A stretch of 64,000 bases of DNA, from positions 1 through 64,000 of the forward strand of contig NZ_JAHLPP010000002.1 in NCBI RefSeq assembly GCF_018917965.1, in the 5' to 3' direction. The DNA is from Pseudoflavonifractor sp. MSJ-37. GTDB lineage: Bacteria; Bacillota; Clostridia; Oscillospirales; Oscillospiraceae. This document shows positions 52,828 to 61,397 of this stretch, in pieces. A program made the translations under genes and the position numbers. Position 1 is the stretch's first letter, and the number at the start of each line of letters is the position of its first letter. A model generated the notes under the pieces. That model searched no databases. It was not told the DNA's origin and saw only the letters and a program-made list of their open reading frames with translations.

Positions 52828-53301
52828 TCAGTGCCAGCGGGACCGCAGGGGGTGCCGCCGGTGGAAGAGGGTCCACATCCGCATGGCGGAGGTGACCAGC
52901 AGGATCCCCAGGGCTAGCGCGCCGGCCAGCGCCAGCGTATGCATCCCCTGGAGGAGGAAGCGCTCGTTCTCTCCGTGGACGGCATGCTCCATGGTGTAGT
53001 AGATGCCGGCGCCGGGGACCAGAGGGAAGATGGAGATCAGCAGATAGGAGGTGGCGGGACACTTGCGGATCCGAGCCATGATCTCACAGTAGGCGGCCAG
53101 AGCGATGGCGGCCACGAAGTACTGCTCCACCTCATTGTCCAGCAGGGGGGCGGAGAGCAGATAGACCAGCCAGCCCACCGCGCCGCCCAGAGCGGAGATG
53201 GGGATCTCCTGGCCGTGGATATTGAAGGAGATGGCGAAGCCCACACAGCCCACGAACGCATAGAGGCAGGGGAGGAAGTAGATTGGCGTGAACAGTTCCA
53301 T
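52828..53301 (-). CDS. Threonine/serine exporter, small subunit (ThrE_2/DUF3815)
   Basis: 157 aa, about five membrane helices, with ISFNIHGQEIPISALGGAVGWLVYLL and SYLLISIFPLVPGAGIYYTMEH. It corresponds to the C-terminal half of single-chain ThrE. It is 12 bp downstream of the other half, a split two-gene exporter common in Firmicutes. Confidence 0.88.
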   Translation of the reverse strand: MELFTPIYFLPCLYAFVGCVGFAISFNIHGQEIPISALGGAVGWLVYLLSAPLLDNEVEQYFVAAIALAAYCEIMARIRKCPATSYLLISIFPLVPGAGIYYTMEHAVHGENERFLLQGMHTLALAGALALGILLVTSAMRMWTLFHRRHPLRSRWH

Positions 53302-53313
53302 GATTCGCCCTCC

Positions 53314-54090
53314 TTACAGCCGCTGGGCGGCGCTCAGGACGAAGCCTGTGCCCAGCGCGATGGCGGTGGCGATCAGCAGGGCCTCCACCGCCTTGTTGGT
53401 GCCGGAGATCAGATCGCCGGCCATGATGTCCCGCAGGGCGTTGGTGAAGGCGATGCCCGGCACCAGGATCATGAGCGCGCCGATCGTGATGAAGTCCATA
53501 TTGTCGCCCAGACCGGTGTCCACCAGCACCAGGGCGCACAGGGCGGCCACCGCGCCGCCGGCCAGGGTGCGGATGAAGGAGTTGGCCCGCAGATAGTCCA
53601 TCACCCACAGGCACAGGCCGATGGCCACGCCGCAGACCGCGCCGCACAGGCCGTCCCGAAGGGTGCCGCCGAAGAAGAGGGAGTAGAAGCCTCCGCCCAC
53701 CAGATAGGCCAGCAGGAGCACCGGAAAGGGGTAGACGAAATGTCTGGTCTGGATAGCGTCCATCCGGGCCAGCGCGTCGGGCACTGGGATGGGCGTATGC
53801 GTGATCTCCCGGCAGAATTCGTTATAGGATTCCAGCAGAGAGATGTCCGTCCCGTGGGCCGGGATCCGGCGGACCCGGGTGCTGGCGTGCCCGGAGGGGT
53901 CGGTCAGGCTGACGATGACGCAGTTGGGGATGGCGAACACCTCGCCGGTATGTACGCCGTAGGCACGCAGGACATACTGGATGGACTCCTCCACCCGGTA
54001 GATCTCGGCGCCGGTACACATGAGTCGGAAGCCCAGCTCGGAGGTCAGGTCCAAAAGCTGATCGGGGTCGATGAGCAAGGGATGCTCCAC
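53314..54090 (-). CDS. Threonine/serine exporter, large subunit (ThrE/DUF1212)
   Basis: 258 aa. A soluble N-terminal part (LLDLTSELGFRLMCTGAEIYRVEESIQYVLRAYG) precedes about five membrane helices. The start is GTG at 54090 with AAAGG. Together with the downstream subunit it should export threonine/serine or related acids. Start of a five-gene minus-strand run (to 50629). Confidence 0.88.
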   Translation of the reverse strand: MEHPLLIDPDQLLDLTSELGFRLMCTGAEIYRVEESIQYVLRAYGVHTGEVFAIPNCVIVSLTDPSGHASTRVRRIPAHGTDISLLESYNEFCREITHTPIPVPDALARMDAIQTRHFVYPFPVLLLAYLVGGGFYSLFFGGTLRDGLCGAVCGVAIGLCLWVMDYLRANSFIRTLAGGAVAALCALVLVDTGLGDNMDFITIGALMILVPGIAFTNALRDIMAGDLISGTNKAVEALLIATAIALGTGFVLSAAQRL

Positions 54091-54260
54091 CTGCCTTTCA
54101 AGGAACTAGAAGGGCCGCGGCAGGAGGACAGGCTTCGCCTCCGGCCGTACCGGGAACTAAGCTTACCCTCTTTTGACGACCGGGGCAAGAGGAAAGTTGT
54201 CTCTGGAAGAAAATTCTCTGTTATGGGCGGGAAAAGGGGAAAAACGGCCCCCGCAGTCCG

Positions 54261-54284
54261 TCAAAAAGGCAGGACGCCTGCCTT
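54261..54284 (-). terminator. Terminator of the nitroreductase-to-DUF3783 run
   Basis: AAGGCAGG / CCTGCCTT with a 3-nt loop, minus-strand tail TTTTTGACGG; 27 bp past the DUF3783 stop. Confidence 0.75.
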
Positions 54285-54310
54285 CCCGGACGCGAGGCCT
54301 CCCGAACGGA

Positions 54311-54694
54311 TCAGCGTTCCTCCAGCGCGGCGCGTTCCTTCTTCAGTTCCTCATAGAGCTGATAGAAGTCCCAGCCAGCGTTTCCGGGGGTGACCACGGC
54401 CTTGAACACGGAGCGGGGCACCCCTGCCTGGAGCAGGGCCTGGAGCACCCGGTCCAGCGTGTGGCCCCGGAGGCCGGAGAACACCATGATGCTGTCCGGG
54501 ATGGGAGGGCGGTCCGCCTGCGGGGCGGAGGGCTCCACCGCGAGTCCGGCGAAGGAGCCCACCGCCTGTCCCAGCTGGTCCGGGGCGACTATGCGGATCC
54601 TCAGCCCCATGCGGATGAACACCAGCTTGGCCTTGGCGGCCTCTTGCGGGGTGGATGTGTTGTAATAGAGGACGAGTCCGTTGAGCGTTGGCAT
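54311..54694 (-). CDS. DUF3783 family protein
   Basis: 127 aa soluble protein. The second half MVFSGLRGHTLDRVLQALLQAGVPRSVFKAVVTPGNAGWDFYQLYEELKKER is the DUF3783 signature. Function unknown. It follows the CmpB-like gene by 19 bp. Confidence 0.82.
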   Translation of the reverse strand: MPTLNGLVLYYNTSTPQEAAKAKLVFIRMGLRIRIVAPDQLGQAVGSFAGLAVEPSAPQADRPPIPDSIMVFSGLRGHTLDRVLQALLQAGVPRSVFKAVVTPGNAGWDFYQLYEELKKERAALEER

Positions 54695-54713
54695 GAGAAG
54701 AGCCTCCTAAGGA

Positions 54714-56060
54714 TCAAGTATCAGGGGCTGCGGGGCGTCCGTCCGCCAGCTGGGCTTTGGGATAGACGCGGGCCATGCGGCTGTCGGGGAAGCGGCGGTC
54801 CAGCACGGCGGTGACAGCGTTCCGCGGGGCGTCAGGCTGAGTCTGCCGCTGGACGTAGCGGACCAGCGCCAGAGAGGATACCGCCATATCCAGCACCAGG
54901 AAGGCCAGCAGGACCCAGGTGCCGGCCCGGCCGGCCCGGCGGGGGATCCGCTCGATCAGCCGGGAGAGCGGCGGATAGAGGAGCTTGAGCCACACCACCG
55001 CCGCGATGCCCCAAAAGAAGCAGTAGAGCAGGTTGATGCGTCCCCCCAGGTTGAAGGGCAGATGGCTGTAATCCCAGAACACCGCACCAAAGACCAGTTC
55101 TGTGAACACACTGCACATATACTCGTAGGCGCCGCCCAGCACGGTCCCGGCCAGAAAGATGACGCCGTCGCTCTTATCCTTATATTTATAGAGGGCGGCG
55201 GTGAGCATCACCGCTCCCAGGCCCCAGACCACGCTGAAGGGCCCCCATACGACGCTGGAGCGGCTCATCCACTCCCCCATAGTGGCCTTGCAGAACAGCG
55301 TCTCGATCACATCGCCCAGAAAAGCCGCGATGGCGAAGAGCCACACCAGCTTGTGGAAGCAGCAGCCCTTGGCAAAGACGCCGCCGTCGTCCTCGACCTC
55401 CCGCTGGGCCCGGGCGATCGACCGCCGGTCCAGCTCAGGATAGGCCCGCAGGAGCCGCCGCTGGACCCGCCGGGTGATCGCGTTGCCGATCCGGGCGGAG
55501 AGCTCCTGGAAGTCCTCCTCCAGTCCGGAGAGGCGGCGGAGCCCATGGCGGAGCTGGAGCATGGAGCCCAGCGAGAGGGCCAGGTCCAGCCCGGTCAGCC
55601 CATAGCAGACCGCCAGTATGATCCAGCCCAGATGCCGGGGGATCAGGGCGGACAGCCGGGCCAGCAGAGGATCCCCTACCCGGACGGACAGCACCGCCAG
55701 CAGGCCCCACAGGGCCAGCAGAGGGACGGAGATATAGCCCTCGAACTGGAAGCGGCGGCGGGTGAAGTCCCACCACTTCCGGCGGAAGATCCGCTCCAGC
55801 AGGAAGCCGGTGAAGAAGGTCAGGCAGGCCGCGATCACCGCGCCGCCCAGGAACAGGAAGAAGAGGTGGTCCTTCAGGTCGCTCAGGAAGATTGAGAAGA
55901 GCACCGCCGCTGTGCCGTACACCGGGCAGAGGGGCAGATCCAGGAAACCGGTGTTCACGAAGGTCCGGCGGCGCAGGGAGGCCACCGCCACCCCGGCGCA
56001 CCAGCCCAGGAAGGACCAGATCAGGAAGGACCAGAGGAGCAGATAAATGGAACCGTTCAT
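54714..56060 (-). CDS. Putative ABC-transporter type IV (CmpB) membrane protein, two domains
   Basis: 448 aa with about ten membrane segments. The CmpB-like region appears twice: N-terminal (FLIWSFLGWCAGVAVASLRRRTFVNTGFLDLPLCPVYGTAAVL) and C-terminal (GDVIETLFCKATMGEWMSRSSVVWGPFSVVWGLGAVML ... GAVFWDYSHLPFNLGGRINLLYCFFWG), joined by a cytoplasmic coiled segment (about 175-230). Function unknown; no ATPase gene is adjacent. Confidence 0.8.
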   Translation of the reverse strand: MNGSIYLLLWSFLIWSFLGWCAGVAVASLRRRTFVNTGFLDLPLCPVYGTAAVLFSIFLSDLKDHLFFLFLGGAVIAACLTFFTGFLLERIFRRKWWDFTRRRFQFEGYISVPLLALWGLLAVLSVRVGDPLLARLSALIPRHLGWIILAVCYGLTGLDLALSLGSMLQLRHGLRRLSGLEEDFQELSARIGNAITRRVQRRLLRAYPELDRRSIARAQREVEDDGGVFAKGCCFHKLVWLFAIAAFLGDVIETLFCKATMGEWMSRSSVVWGPFSVVWGLGAVMLTAALYKYKDKSDGVIFLAGTVLGGAYEYMCSVFTELVFGAVFWDYSHLPFNLGGRINLLYCFFWGIAAVVWLKLLYPPLSRLIERIPRRAGRAGTWVLLAFLVLDMAVSSLALVRYVQRQTQPDAPRNAVTAVLDRRFPDSRMARVYPKAQLADGRPAAPDT

Positions 56061-56096
56061 GAGGAGCTCCTTTCGTTCCGTGGGATCGGACGGGGA

Positions 56097-56783
56097 TCAG
56101 CCGGGCTCCACGCCGCAGACGGAGAGGATGCCGTCATGGACCGTGAACTTCACGTCCTGCCCGGCGAAGGACATCCCGTAGACCCGCTCCGGGTCGTGCT
56201 GATAGCTGGGGCGGGGATCCCGGGAGAGGACGCCCAGCAGGGCGGGGCGCTCCGCCTCGGGGATCTTGGCAAGCCATTCCTCCGGAAAGTCCACCTCCAG
56301 CCGCCGTTCATCCAGGCCGACCGTGAAGCCGGCCACCGCGTCCGGGTGGCAGTCCGGGGCGATATAGGGCTTGATGTCGTAGATCGGGGTGCCGTCCATC
56401 AGGTCGGCACCGGCCACCTGGAGCACGTCCCCCAGGCCGGGGAGCGGCTCGATGCCCAGCAGGCGCACGGAGGACAGGCCGATCGGGTTGGGCCGGAAGG
56501 GCGAACGGGTGGCAAAGACCCCCATCCGCCGGTTGCCGCCCAGCCGGGGCGGGCGGACCGTGGGGGACCAGTGCTCCCGCACGGCCCCGGAGAACTGCCA
56601 GAGGAGCCAGATGTGGGAGAAGGCCTCCAGCCCCCGCAGGGACTCCGGGTCCCGGAACTCGGGCTCGAACACCACGGTGCCCCGGAGTTCGTCCACCAGC
56701 CCGCTCTGACGGGGGATGCCGAATTTGGAGGGGAACTGAGTGCGGATGTGGGCGATGACCTTCATGGGATGCGTCTCGATCAT
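56097..56783 (-). CDS. trmO: tRNA (t6A37) N6-methyltransferase TrmO
   Basis: 228 aa. TsaA/TrmO beta-barrel with VIAHIRTQFPSKFGIPRQSGL, FSHIWLLWQFS, RRMGVFATRSPFRPNPIGLSSVRL (the cofactor-binding RSPFRPN motif) and DGTPIYDIKPYIAPDC, followed by the C-terminal domain. It methylates t6A37 with SAM, a modification on the same nucleoside handled by TcdA at 41.7 kb. The start at 56783 has GGAGG; an ATG six codons later starts the conserved part. Confidence 0.92.
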   Translation of the reverse strand: MIETHPMKVIAHIRTQFPSKFGIPRQSGLVDELRGTVVFEPEFRDPESLRGLEAFSHIWLLWQFSGAVREHWSPTVRPPRLGGNRRMGVFATRSPFRPNPIGLSSVRLLGIEPLPGLGDVLQVAGADLMDGTPIYDIKPYIAPDCHPDAVAGFTVGLDERRLEVDFPEEWLAKIPEAERPALLGVLSRDPRPSYQHDPERVYGMSFAGQDVKFTVHDGILSVCGVEPG

Positions 56784-56795
56784 AGCGCCCTCCGG

Positions 56796-57326
56796 TCAGC
56801 CGATCCGATAGACCCGGCCCTCTCTGCGGGGCAGAGAGGCGGGAGCGTCCCCGTCGGCATAGCCCAGAGCGCAGTGGCCGATGCCCTCGTAGTCCCCCTC
56901 GATGCCCAGGGACTTCAGGAGCGCCTTCCCCTCTTCGGCCTCGAACTCCTCCTTGGCCCGGTGGATCCAGCAGCTGCCCAGGCCCAGGGAGTGGGCGGCC
57001 AGCATCATGTTGCCCATGGTCAGGCTGCCGTCGTAGACATAGGTGGGACGCCCCTTGTCGGCCAGCACGATCAGGATGACGGGAGCGCCGTAGAAAGGGT
57101 CGCTGTCCACGCCCATGATCTTGGCGTTCCAGCGGGAGATCTGGTCCCGGACGGCCTTGTCGGTGACGGCGATGATGATGGGCGCCTGTCCGTTGCGGCC
57201 GCTGGCGGCCCAGAGCCCGGCGCCGATCACGGCGTCGATGGCCTCCTGGGGCGGCATATCCGGCTTGAAGCACCGGATGCTCCGGCGGGTCTCCATGAGG
57301 GTGAGGGTGTCGTTCTTAGTGTTCAT
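56796..57326 (-). CDS. Nitroreductase family protein
   Basis: 176 aa FMN protein. METRRSIRCFKPDMP at the N-terminus (FMN-phosphate Arg residues), AASGRNGQAPIIIAV and HSLGLGSCWIH are typical of small clostridial nitroreductase-like enzymes. Physiological substrate unknown. The start ATG at 57326 has GGAGG 9 nt upstream. It is 12 bp upstream of trmO. Confidence 0.88.
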   Translation of the reverse strand: MNTKNDTLTLMETRRSIRCFKPDMPPQEAIDAVIGAGLWAASGRNGQAPIIIAVTDKAVRDQISRWNAKIMGVDSDPFYGAPVILIVLADKGRPTYVYDGSLTMGNMMLAAHSLGLGSCWIHRAKEEFEAEEGKALLKSLGIEGDYEGIGHCALGYADGDAPASLPRREGRVYRIG

Positions 57327-57384
57327 AGATAGATACCTCCGTAAAACAGCAAAAACCAAACTGCGTTAAAACCCATCAAAGATG

Positions 57385-59421
57385 TCAATGAGTAGATGAC
57401 ACCTCACTATAGGTTCGACCATCTACAGTTTTCCACTTTTGAGGGCCATTACTAGAACTCCCGGTCACAACGCTTGCCGCCGCACTAGGGCTAGTAAATG
57501 GATAGTCCTGTCTAAAAATATTATCAATGATGATACATTGTTTAATAAGATCATCACGAAGATTAATATAAGTAGGTGGGCAAGACGGGGTAGTATCCGG
57601 CGAGATATGGCTGCCCTTTTCAACTATGAAGGTAGAATCATCCCCAGTATGACCATATGCGTTGCAGCCACGCGGAGTAGCAAGATAAAACGTATCGGAA
57701 GAATTGGCCGTGTTACTGTTTAACGCTGATGAAGCAAGTTCCCAATTTACGGAGAATATTTTAAGGAGTTCTTCTTGCCGTTTTTTTACGACTTCGGGTG
57801 TCCATGAATCGATATTAATGATTTGAGCAGTCAAGCTATAAGATGTAGTTCCGTTTTTCGCTTGAAAATAGTTTCTTTTTTTGACTGCAAAATCATAATT
57901 CTGTGCAGAGGAATTGTTTCCTTTTGTCAAAGGTACGAGATTCGCGATCCGGTCACACCAATAGTCTCGTGTCTCCTGTTCAGGCCACAGTCTGTCCCAC
58001 TCTCCATCTTTTGCAGGATGCTGGGGAAGAACATGCTCAATAGTAAACTGTTTTTTATCATATCTGGCGCCTCCATCGGAGACAAAGGAGTCCAAACGCT
58101 GGACAATATAATTGCGTCGCCGAGGTGTCTTTGTATAAATTTTGTCATCTAGAGCCTGGTAGAAACGCTTCTTTTCTTCTATAGTCAACTCAACAGACGT
58201 AAGCGGACCAGAAAGATCATGGTCTGGCCTACTCTCCATTTCAGCAAGGACTCGTTTATAGCGCTCGATACGGTGGTTGATATCCTGCTTTGTGATATAT
58301 AGATAGGATGATAAGCGCTCCAATTTTTTGATAAACCACAGGATATATTCAGGTTCATCTTTGTGTTCTGCCATAAATTTGATCGCCGAAGGCATCCAAT
58401 CATTGTCTTCGATCTTATTTAGCCAGTACAGAGTATCATTGACTTCTTCGGCATGAGAAGATGCAATATATTCGGAATTTTTTAATATGACATACGCTTC
58501 CGCATAAGGTGCTAAAAATGTATCGATCAGTTCCTCGGGCTTCTTCCCTTTTAAAACATGCTCCTGAAATTCTTCCAAAAGATTTTTCTTTGGACGCTCT
58601 TTTGCAAATATAGTCCTAGTGTGTGTAAATACTTCATTAAAGCCATCACGTCCAGCCATATTTTCAAGATCTTCCCATTTTTGGGTATAGATATCCTGCT
58701 CATTTTGTGGGACCTCACCAATGACCTTCGATTTGATGATATCGATGGGCAACAAATCCAATCCCCGGCTGTTCATGACAGAGAACACACGGAATGCAGA
58801 TTCCTGGCTATCCGTGGTAACTGCAACGAGAAAGCACTGCTTCAGCAAAAATTGACTAAACTCAATCAGCCGATCCTCGTCTTGATTAAACGCGGTCTCG
58901 AAACGTTCAAGCAAAGTTTTGCAATTCTCCTGAATATGCCTTTGCACCTCTGTTAGAGAAGCCGTATCAAGTTGCAAAAGTGCATCGATTTTTACCTCCT
59001 GAATATACTGTTGGAAAAACGCCTGATCGCGGTCCCGAAGATGCATACGAGGTTTTGCCGGGATCCCTGCTAATATATCTCCGCTTTCTTGCAGAAGATT
59101 GTTGCAGGAATTACGTGCATCATTATGAAATTTAAACTGATTCGCCAAGGTCGAGAACAAAATCGTCAAAGTTGTCAAACGTTGCTGCCCATCGATGACA
59201 TCACACTCTGGTTTATCTTCTTCCTTGATGAGAACGATAGTACCGAGAAAATAGTTGCCAGAATGCTCTGACTGATAAAACTCATAAAGATCATCAAAAA
59301 GAACACCTGTCTCTTCTGTCGACCATGCATATGGCCGTTGATAAGCAGGAATATGATACTCAAAATCTTGGCCGAATATTTTGTGTAGTGAATATTCTTT
59401 CCCTGTGATTTTGCTGCCCAT
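57385..59421 (-). CDS. DUF262-DUF1524-DUF4357 protein (GmrSD-type restriction/defence candidate)
   Basis: 678 aa. The N-terminal DUF262 ParB-like NTPase domain shows HIPAYQRPYAWSTEE and DVIDGQQRLTTLTIL (DGQQR near 77-81). The middle has a DUF1524 HNH-type nuclease region with FTIEHVLPQHP (His near 463) and NLVPLTKGNNSSAQNYDF. The C-terminus looks like DUF4357 (FIVEKGSHI ... SPSAAASVVTGSSSNG.QKWK). GmrSD proteins of this type cut modified phage DNA. It is AT-rich against its neighbours, single, and presumably transferred. The start ATG at 59421 is the best available. Confidence 0.85.
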   Translation of the reverse strand: MGSKITGKEYSLHKIFGQDFEYHIPAYQRPYAWSTEETGVLFDDLYEFYQSEHSGNYFLGTIVLIKEEDKPECDVIDGQQRLTTLTILFSTLANQFKFHNDARNSCNNLLQESGDILAGIPAKPRMHLRDRDQAFFQQYIQEVKIDALLQLDTASLTEVQRHIQENCKTLLERFETAFNQDEDRLIEFSQFLLKQCFLVAVTTDSQESAFRVFSVMNSRGLDLLPIDIIKSKVIGEVPQNEQDIYTQKWEDLENMAGRDGFNEVFTHTRTIFAKERPKKNLLEEFQEHVLKGKKPEELIDTFLAPYAEAYVILKNSEYIASSHAEEVNDTLYWLNKIEDNDWMPSAIKFMAEHKDEPEYILWFIKKLERLSSYLYITKQDINHRIERYKRVLAEMESRPDHDLSGPLTSVELTIEEKKRFYQALDDKIYTKTPRRRNYIVQRLDSFVSDGGARYDKKQFTIEHVLPQHPAKDGEWDRLWPEQETRDYWCDRIANLVPLTKGNNSSAQNYDFAVKKRNYFQAKNGTTSYSLTAQIINIDSWTPEVVKKRQEELLKIFSVNWELASSALNSNTANSSDTFYLATPRGCNAYGHTGDDSTFIVEKGSHISPDTTPSCPPTYINLRDDLIKQCIIIDNIFRQDYPFTSPSAAASVVTGSSSNGPQKWKTVDGRTYSEVSSTH

Positions 59422-59579
59422 AATATAGACCCACCACCCTCTTAGATATTATTTCCTCAGGTATGTACTCCATCGCTTTCACTATGTGCCGACAGCATAA
59501 TGATATAATTAAACACATTTGCGGGAATATTGGAGAAATTATACCATATATTTTAGAAGGTGACTACATATACAGGCAG

Positions 59580-59626
59580 AAAAATACCGCGGACCGATCC
59601 TGTACCGGTCCGCGGTATCGCTTTTT
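59580..59626. terminator. Terminator of ald (bidirectional form)
   Basis: ATACCGCGGACCG / CGGTCCGCGGTAT with TTTTT on both sides; 16 bp past the ald stop. Sequence 59422-59579 is AT-rich with no clear gene. Confidence 0.88.
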
Positions 59627-59641
59627 GAGGATATGCCCCTC

Positions 59642-60811
59642 TTACTTCTTCTCGTAGAAGTTGCTGGAGCGGGTGACGGTGGCGGGAGGCGCAGGGTCCA
59701 GGCGCTGGTCCGCGATGCCCAGGATGTCCTCGGGACGGATCCAGGGACGGGACTGGATGGCGCTGGTCTCCTCATGGGTCAGCCAGCCCTTGTAGGCGGT
59801 CAGGCTCCGGCGGTAGAAGCCGTCCTTCACACAGCAGCCGGCCACGCCGTCGTTCAGGATGGACAGGATCATGGGCAGCATCTCGGCGGCATAGGCCACA
59901 GAGGTGGTGTTGGCCACGGCGCTGGGCATATTGCTCACGCAGTAGTGGACCACGCCGTTGACCACATAGCGGGGATCGTCGAAGTGGGTCTCGTGGCTGC
60001 TCTCGATGGCGCCGGGATCGTCGTTGGAGATGTCCACCAGCACGGAGCCGGGCTCCATGAGCTTCAGCATCTCCTTGTCGATCAGGAAGTCGGTGCGCTC
60101 CTTGGGCCACTTGACACAGTTCAGGACCATGTCGGTCTGGGGCAGGACGGAGGCGATGGTCTCCTTGTTGCAGAACATGGTGTCGATGTCGCCCTTGTAC
60201 TGGTTCATCAGGGTGCGCAGGATGCCCACGTTGATGTCCATGACAGTACACTTGGCGCCCAGGGAGTGGAGGACCTGCAGGGCCGCCTGGCCCACGGTGC
60301 CCGCGCCCATGATCAGCACGTTCATGCCGGGGGCGCCGGCGAAGCCGCCCACGAACTTGCCCTTGCCGCCGTTGATGGTCATCATGGACTCCAGGCCCAG
60401 CAGAGCGCCCACCTTGCCGGCGGCCTCGCAGTTGGGGGAGCCGTAGCGGTGCGCGTCCTCCGCAGTGAAGGCGATGCAGCCGCTCTTCAGCAGGGCGTCC
60501 ACCTCCGCGGGATGGCCGGCGGGATGGATACAGCCCAGCAGGATCTGGTCCTTGCGGATCATATCATACTCGCTGGCGACGAACTCCTTCACCTTGGCCA
60601 CCATGTCACAGCCGGCCCAGATCTCAGCGGCGCTGTCCACGATGCGGGCGCCCGCCTCCGCATACTTCTCGTCAGTGAAGCCGGCGGCCAGGCCGCAGTC
60701 GTGCTGGGCCCACACCTCATGGCCGGCGGCCACGATGCTCCGCACCTCCATGGGGGTGCAGATGACCCGGTACTCGCCCTCTTTGATGTCTTTGAGGATA
60801 CCAAAAATCAT
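59642..60811 (-). CDS. ald: Alanine dehydrogenase
   Basis: 389 aa. N-terminal substrate domain (ILKDIKEGEYRVICTP, GHEVWAQHDCGLAAGFTDEKY, MVAKVKE with the catalytic Lys), NAD domain with LIMGAGTVGQAALQVLHSLGA and VDISNDDPGAIESS. It is about 20 aa longer than B. subtilis Ald, mainly at the C-terminus. It interconverts alanine and pyruvate with NAD. The start ATG at 60811 has AAAGGA upstream; the frame is open 34 codons further. A leader hairpin CTGTCCGG / CCGGACAG (60834-60860) precedes it. Confidence 0.9.
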   Translation of the reverse strand: MIFGILKDIKEGEYRVICTPMEVRSIVAAGHEVWAQHDCGLAAGFTDEKYAEAGARIVDSAAEIWAGCDMVAKVKEFVASEYDMIRKDQILLGCIHPAGHPAEVDALLKSGCIAFTAEDAHRYGSPNCEAAGKVGALLGLESMMTINGGKGKFVGGFAGAPGMNVLIMGAGTVGQAALQVLHSLGAKCTVMDINVGILRTLMNQYKGDIDTMFCNKETIASVLPQTDMVLNCVKWPKERTDFLIDKEMLKLMEPGSVLVDISNDDPGAIESSHETHFDDPRYVVNGVVHYCVSNMPSAVANTTSVAYAAEMLPMILSILNDGVAGCCVKDGFYRRSLTAYKGWLTHEETSAIQSRPWIRPEDILGIADQRLDPAPPATVTRSSNFYEKK

Positions 60812-60878
60812 GATGCTCTGTTCCTTTCTGCATCTGTCCGGGGGCACGCCCGCCGGACAGTCGTTTTCAAGCAGATAA

Positions 60879-60907
60879 AGGATAGCACTTATAGCATAGA
60901 ATTGCAA
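60879..60907 (-). promoter_or_regulatory. Promoter of ald
   Basis: Minus-strand TTGCAA (60907-60902), 17 bp, TATCCT (60884-60879), 67 bp before the start codon. Confidence 0.65.
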
Positions 60908-61040
60908 CGCCAAATGGCCGGATGCATCAGATCTGTCATTTTCGTCTTTTAATAGGTATCCTCCCGCGCGGAAATGGCGGGCAGAGCGTCATCGATCTGC
61001 ATTTCTACACACTCTGAATGAAAATATATGAGCCGCTCTA

Positions 61041-61069
61041 TTGACAGGTACGGCAAGAACTGATAAACT
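61041..61069 (+). promoter_or_regulatory. Promoter of the lysine-riboswitch transporter operon
   Basis: TTGACA (61041-61046), 17 bp, TAAACT (61064-61069), about 40 bp before the riboswitch. Confidence 0.75.
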
Positions 61070-61113
61070 TTCGGTAAACGTTTTGCAGTTCCGTTCCCGG
61101 AGCTGTAGATCAA

Positions 61114-61252
61114 TGGTAGAGGCGCGGCTGAGATCAGTACCCGGAGCCATGGGACGGACGGGTCCCCCGGAGAAAGGCGAAGCCGCCGAAGGGCCGTCCA
61201 TCTGTCTGGGGGCGGGCACCTGGGCCGTGGGGGAACACCTCCCGGACTGCCA
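61114..61252 (+). promoter_or_regulatory. Lysine riboswitch (L box)
   Basis: P1 arms TGGTAG (61114-61119) and CTGCCA (61247-61252) pair fully. Inside are the L-box signatures GGTAGAGGCGC, AGTAC, GAAAGGCGAAGCCGCCGAAG and a GCACCTGGGCCGTG segment, in the order seen in the B. subtilis lysC leader. The aptamer is somewhat short and very GC-rich. An intrinsic terminator follows 56 bp on. Together with the two promoters it accounts for the 586-bp gap 60812-61397. Confidence 0.85.
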
Positions 61253-61307
61253 CACCTGTGGAGCGTTATCATTGACTTTATAAGGCGGGCGGGCCGCCTG
61301 TATAGTG

Positions 61308-61358
61308 CCATGGATGTTCCTCAAAACGACGCGGGAACGTCCATGGTCTTTTTGTTTT
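61308..61358 (+). terminator. Attenuator terminator behind the lysine riboswitch
   Basis: CCATGGATGTTCC / GGAACGTCCATGG (61308-61320 with 61334-61346, one wobble), tail TCTTTTTGTTTT, 40 bp before the substrate-binding protein gene. Lysine binding would favour this stem. Confidence 0.88.
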
Positions 61359-61397
61359 CGGCATGATATCGCACCGTACCAATGAGGAGGAACGAAT

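Noticed and set aside
61114..61252. Glycine riboswitch reading of the leader before the Opp-type gene
   Set aside because: GCCGAAGG-like sequence occurs in both classes, but GGTAGAGGCGC, AGTA, the AAAGGCGAAGCCGCCGAAG core and the P1 pairing fit the lysine class.
60949..61311. 120-codon frame on the minus strand upstream of ald
   Set aside because: It lies over the lysine riboswitch, has no ribosome site and no recognisable motif.
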